Source: Acidobacteriota bacterium
GTDB lineage: Bacteria > Acidobacteriota > Terriglobia > Bryobacterales > Bryobacteraceae
DNA: 8,044 bases
Reading direction: 5' to 3'
Assembly: GCA_026394095.1 (NCBI GenBank)
Contig: JAPKYY010000517.1
Location: forward strand, 1 to 8,044
Both the position numbers and the translations under genes were made by a program. This document shows, one piece after another, positions 5,401-8,044 of the stretch (position 1 is the first letter of the stretch; each line of letters begins with the position of its first letter). The notes under the pieces were generated by a model that searched no databases, was not told the origin of the DNA, and worked only from the letters and a program-made list of their open reading frames with translations.

Positions 5401-5811
5401 TTGCAGTTGGCTCCACACCGGATAAATCACCGGGTTCTCAAGCCAGGTATTCAGATGCAACAGTACCTGTCTACGCCAGGCATCTGCAGGATTTCGAGCA
5501 AGCAGGATCTGCGAATGCCGTTTCGATTCCAGAACACAATCTCGACAACGTTTTGACTCGACGCCGTACACATCACTCAACCCCGAAAGCGTACGGCACA
5601 AGTTCTCAAAGCTGTCTTGCCTCACTCCCTCAACCAGGGGATGCAACCGAACAGGAGTCTGGCGAAGCAATCTCCTCAAGTAAGCAGCACTGGCCCCCGT
5701 CTCCACCAGCAGCCCTTCAAACAATTGCGGGCTGACTTCTTCCACACCAGTCAACAATTCGCTCAGTCGGCCCTTAACGTTTTTGCCCACGACGATAAGC
5801 CTCGACAGCAC
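5377..5811 (-). CDS. unknown protein downstream of mltG, CxxC motif
   Basis: This is a soluble protein of up to 144 residues that I cannot assign. Readable elements are SELLTGVEEVSPQLFEGLL and a helical, arginine- and leucine-rich region (YLRRLLRQTPVRLHPLVEGVRQDSF), a CRDCVLESKRH motif with Cys89 and Cys92, and a C-terminal LLHLNTWLENPVIYP. There is no signal peptide or membrane segment. The ATG at 5811 overlaps the end of mltG by 38 bases. Alternative starts are a CTG at 5766 (LSELLTG) or TTG codons just after, which would begin after the mltG stop and would fit a domain starting at SELL, so the true start is uncertain. It is the last gene of the ruvX-mltG unit and is probably translationally coupled. 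Its end lies inside the terminator of the convergent gene. Confidence 0.65.
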   Translation of the reverse strand: MLSRLIVVGKNVKGRLSELLTGVEEVSPQLFEGLLVETGASAAYLRRLLRQTPVRLHPLVEGVRQDSFENLCRTLSGLSDVYGVESKRCRDCVLESKRHSQILLARNPADAWRRQVLLHLNTWLENPVIYPVWSQLQKKNAASS

Positions 5812-6754
5812 GGTTATGATCGCCTAGATTCTTGGAGAAAACATGATGTCCTGTGTTTCCCGGTTGAGCCACAAAGAAGATGTCTTCGGTTCTGGCTGGC
5901 TTAAGAGCGGCCTTCAAGGACTCAAGCCCCGGGTTCGCAATCGGCCCCGGCGGAAGCCCCACGTTTTGATAAGTGTTGTAAGGATTCGGATTCGCCAGAT
6001 CCGACTTGTAAATCGTGCCGCGGTATCGATTCTCCACCAGTGCGGCGTAAATCACAGTCGGGTCGCATTCGAGCTTCATGCCCTTTTTAAGCCGGTTCGT
6101 AAACAGCCCGGCAATGCGCGGCCTCTCTTCAGGCGCGGCTGATTCCTTCTCAACCAGACTGGCCAGGGTGACAATCTCACGCGGGTAGGCAGTAGTATTA
6201 AGCCCACGCCACACCTCCCGAAATTGCTTCGTTAACCGCTGGCAAAGGGATTGCCCGGTAATCTTGCGCGGCAGCCGGTAAGTAGACGGAAACAAATAAC
6301 CCTCAAGAGTCGGCGCATCCGCATCGAGATCTCGAATGAGCGAAGGGTCCTGGGCGGCCTTCAAAAACTCAGCGCCACTCAATAGTTTTTGCTCTTCGAG
6401 AATCCGCGCAATATCGTAAATCGAAGACCCCTCGGGAATCGTCAACTGCCCGAAGTAGACATCCCCGCGCGCGATCTTCGACAGCACAGCATCGAGGGTA
6501 TGCTCTTTTCTAAAAACATACTCGCCAGCCTGAAACTTCTTGCCCGGATGCACAGCCCGCCAGAGCCAGGTCTGCAGGGGGCTTCGCAAGAGCCCTTCGG
6601 CTTCGAGAATCTCCCCGATCCGCAAAGTGGATGCACCCTTCGGTATCTCCACAAACTTCTCTTCTGTGTAGGCAGCAATCGGCTGGCGATAAATTGCAAA
6701 CAGGATCAGCACCGGAAGGCTGAGAACAAAGAGGAGTAAAAAGACTTTCTTCAT
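5774..6754 (-). CDS. mltG: endolytic murein transglycosylase MltG (YceG family)
   Basis: This is a 326-residue inner-membrane enzyme that cleaves nascent peptidoglycan strands and so sets glycan length. Residues 4-21 are the single N-terminal membrane anchor and the rest is periplasmic. The LysM-like and catalytic parts are easily read: IPEGSSIYDIARIL (107-120), LEGYLFPSTY (150-159), the active-site segment ASLVEKES (198-205) with its glutamates, LECDPTVIYA (228-237), NPYNTYQNVGLPPGPIANPG (257-276), and FVAQPGNTGHHVFSKNLGDHN. All blocks are present and the length is normal. The start is the ATG at 6754, whose ATGA overlaps the ruvX stop (6751-6754), a classical coupling. The longer frame, back to 6841, lies inside ruvX and was not used. 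Pairing of ruvX and mltG is seen in many bacteria. Confidence 0.95.
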   Translation of the reverse strand: MKKVFLLLFVLSLPVLILFAIYRQPIAAYTEEKFVEIPKGASTLRIGEILEAEGLLRSPLQTWLWRAVHPGKKFQAGEYVFRKEHTLDAVLSKIARGDVYFGQLTIPEGSSIYDIARILEEQKLLSGAEFLKAAQDPSLIRDLDADAPTLEGYLFPSTYRLPRKITGQSLCQRLTKQFREVWRGLNTTAYPREIVTLASLVEKESAAPEERPRIAGLFTNRLKKGMKLECDPTVIYAALVENRYRGTIYKSDLANPNPYNTYQNVGLPPGPIANPGLESLKAALKPARTEDIFFVAQPGNTGHHVFSKNLGDHNRAVEAYRRGQKR

Positions 6755-7182
6755 TGGTGATCGAGGGAATGCAAATAGCCTTCCAGAATCAAAGTCGCCG
6801 CAAGCTGATCCACCTTCCCCTTGCGTTCCTCGCGGCTCCACCCGTATTCATCGAGCACCCGGTGCGCCTGCGAACTGGTGAGCCGTTCATCCCAAAACGT
6901 CACCGGCACCTTTGAATACTGCTCGAGCCGCCCGGCAAATTCGCGAACCGCCTCTGACTGCCGCGACATATCGCCAGACATGTACTTCGGGTCCCCAAAC
7001 ACGAAAAGCCCCACCTCGCGATCACGAGCCAACTGCGCCAGGTACGCGATATCCTCGCGAACCCGCGTCCGTGTATAAGTGGGCAATGCTTGAGCAGTGA
7101 CACCAAAAGGGTCAGAAAGGGCAAGTCCAATGCGGCGTTTGCCAAAATCTAGCCCCAAGATGCGTCCAAAGGGTTGAGCCAT
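6751..7182 (-). CDS. ruvX: putative pre-16S rRNA nuclease / Holliday junction resolvase YqgF (RuvX)
   Basis: This is a 143-residue cytoplasmic RNase H-fold nuclease of the YqgF/RuvX family, which processes the 5' end of 16S rRNA in characterised cases and was first described as a candidate Holliday junction resolvase. The signature blocks are present: ILGLDFGKRRIGLALSDP with catalytic Asp12, LFVFGDPKYMSGDMS, VTFWDERLTSSQA with Asp98 and Glu99, and KGKVDQLAATLIL with Asp125. The ATG at 7182 gives the usual family start (GRILGLDFG) and length. The longer frame to 7326 would overlap the divergent transporter gene. The -35 of that transporter's promoter overlaps this start region. Confidence 0.95.
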   Translation of the reverse strand: MAQPFGRILGLDFGKRRIGLALSDPFGVTAQALPTYTRTRVREDIAYLAQLARDREVGLFVFGDPKYMSGDMSRQSEAVREFAGRLEQYSKVPVTFWDERLTSSQAHRVLDEYGWSREERKGKVDQLAATLILEGYLHSLDHQ

Positions 7183-7202
7183 CGTAGCGACTCTTCTAGT
7201 AT
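7174..7202 (+). promoter_or_regulatory. promoter of the AI-2E-family transporter gene
   Basis: TTGAGC (7174-7179), a 17-base spacer and TAGTAT (7197-7202) form a plausible sigma-70 promoter. Transcription would start near 7209, immediately before AGGA (7211-7214), the ribosome-binding sequence of the ATG at 7220. The -35 overlaps the first codons of ruvX on the other strand. Confidence 0.5.
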
Positions 7203-7219
7203 GGAGTAACAGGACAGGG

Positions 7220-8044
7220 ATGTCAGTTCTCGCTTCAGCCGGAAACACGAATGAAACAAAGGGCCAGCCAGCAAACAATGGCGGGTCCAATACTGCCACG
7301 CGCATTATCGCCGTCGCCTGCGTCATCGGGATGCTGTACTACGGCCGGGCCTTCTTTGTAACTCTGATCAGCGCTGTCATCATCACTTTTATCCTCCAGC
7401 CCTTCGTTATCGGCTTCATGAGCTGGAAGATCCCAAGATCGATAGCCAGCTTCCTCGTCTGTTCGATGTTTGTCCTGCTTGTTTACTTCTCTGGCCTCGG
7501 CCTGGTGACGCAGGCTAGCGGCCTCGTCGACGACCTCCCCGGCTACGGCAAGAAGATTGGCGAACTCATCGATGGGGCTGCAGACCGCCTGGCAGACCTC
7601 GAACGCAGCATGTCCCAGATGATGCCTAAAAAGATTCAGGAGCAGCAGGCCCAACAACTGGATACCCAAAAGAAAGGCCGCCGCTCACGCATCGTTGTGC
7701 CCCCGCCAGTAGACCCGAACGCTCCCGCGCCAGTACAGGAAGTCAGAATCAAGCAGGAAGAATCCCCGCTCTTGAGCTTTCTTTACGCGCGCTTTGAAAC
7801 CATCTACAGCGTGACGCTGATGGCCAGCTTCGTACCCTTCCTCGTCTACTTCATGCTGAGCTGGAGCGACCACATCCAGCGCGCCTTCCTCAACATGTTT
7901 GACGGGCCAGACCGCGCTATCGCCTCAAAAAGCATGGAAAGTGTAGCCAGGATGGCCCGCGCCTACATGGCCGGCAACTTCGTCCTCGGTGTGATCCTCG
8001 CCGTTCTCAGCACGATCTTCTTCATGTTCATTCAGCTCCCCTAT
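7220..8044 (+). CDS. AI-2E family (PerM-like) transporter, 5' portion
   Basis: This frame runs open for 275 codons to the window edge. The product is a multi-pass inner-membrane protein of the AI-2E exporter / PerM-like family, a family with reported members exporting AI-2 or acting as Na+ or Li+/H+ antiporters; which applies here is not determinable. Hydrophobic segments are at about residues 28-65, 73-95, 197-214 and 252-275. Between the second and third segment is a soluble region (97-190) with DDLPGYGKKIGELID, as usual in the family, followed by a lysine/glutamine stretch and a proline-rich insert (PPPVDPNAPAPV, 161-172). Next come SVTLMASFVPFLVYFMLSW and the amphipathic SDHIQRAFLNMFDGPDR. 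The remaining C-terminal helices lie beyond the window. AGGA at 7211-7214 precedes the ATG by 5 bases. It is divergent from ruvX with a 37-base gap. Confidence 0.85.
   Translation, partial: MSVLASAGNTNETKGQPANNGGSNTATRIIAVACVIGMLYYGRAFFVTLISAVIITFILQPFVIGFMSWKIPRSIASFLVCSMFVLLVYFSGLGLVTQASGLVDDLPGYGKKIGELIDGAADRLADLERSMSQMMPKKIQEQQAQQLDTQKKGRRSRIVVPPPVDPNAPAPVQEVRIKQEESPLLSFLYARFETIYSVTLMASFVPFLVYFMLSWSDHIQRAFLNMFDGPDRAIASKSMESVARMARAYMAGNFVLGVILAVLSTIFFMFIQLPY

Noticed and set aside
6755..6841. Longer mltG start at 6841
   Set aside because: It overlaps ruvX coding sequence, and the ATGA overlap at 6751-6754 followed by a membrane anchor is the normal arrangement.
7183..7326. Longer ruvX start at 7326
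   Set aside because: It would run across the divergent transporter's start. The family begins close to GRILGLDFG.
7235..7669. 144-codon minus-strand frame rich in Asp, Glu and Ala
   Set aside because: It is the antisense of the transporter reading frame, which has clear membrane segments and family motifs.
1..8044. CRISPR, tRNA, rRNA, insertion sequence or phage features
   Set aside because: I saw no spaced direct repeats, transposase or integrase motifs, terminal inverted repeats or RNA gene signatures while reading both strands.

Overview
This window reads as a chromosomal stretch of a moderately GC-rich Gram-negative bacterium. My best guess is an Acidobacteriota genome of the Bryobacterales/Solibacter type. 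That guess is inference: it rests on the style of the proteins (a Tat-type intradiol dioxygenase beside an exported WD40 protein, lineage-type small hypothetical proteins, AMP-forming acetyl-CoA synthetase, ruvX-mltG pairing) and not on a search. Genes are dense, no stretch over about 120 bases lacks one, and I see no rRNA, tRNA, CRISPR array or mobile element.

Layout. 1-362 (+): the 3' end of an acetyl-CoA synthetase. 366-839 (+): a haloacid dehalogenase-type gene, 3 bases behind it, that is broken. 834-1463 (-): a di-iron fatty acid hydroxylase/sterol desaturase family membrane protein, convergent with the broken gene. 1486-1980 (+): a DinB-like metal-binding protein. 1987-4357 (-): a probable operon transcribed leftward in the order small HTH-like protein, PhzF-family protein, Tat-secreted intradiol dioxygenase-like protein, exported seven-bladed WD40 protein. 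4453-4920 (-): a 155-residue protein of unknown function starting at GTG. 5032-5346 (+): a small exported cysteine-containing protein with its own promoter and terminator. 5377-7182 (-): ruvX, mltG and an unknown CxxC protein, overlapping or tightly coupled. 7220-8044 (+): the 5' part of an AI-2E-family (PerM-like) transporter, divergent from ruvX.

The most striking observation is a cluster of gene lesions between 366 and 4073. The HAD gene lacks about 45 central codons and has a TAG at the junction, yet stays in frame on both sides. The PhzF gene lacks about 90-95 central codons, also in frame, with no stop. The WD40 gene has a single in-frame TAG at codon 62 but all seven blades are present. 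The sterol desaturase-like gene looks short by perhaps 20-30 codons near its N-terminus. No frameshift is seen in any of them. The housekeeping genes to the right (ruvX, mltG) look complete. This could be recent decay of a dispensable segment, an assembly artefact, or a deletion process that leaves frame intact. The sequence alone cannot decide.

Functionally, the window mixes central metabolism (acetate activation), secreted or envelope proteins (dioxygenase, WD40 protein, small Cys protein, MltG, AI-2E transporter) and DNA processing (RuvX). I do not see a convincing new defence or biosynthetic system. The candidates for novelty are the lesion cluster and three unassigned small protein families.
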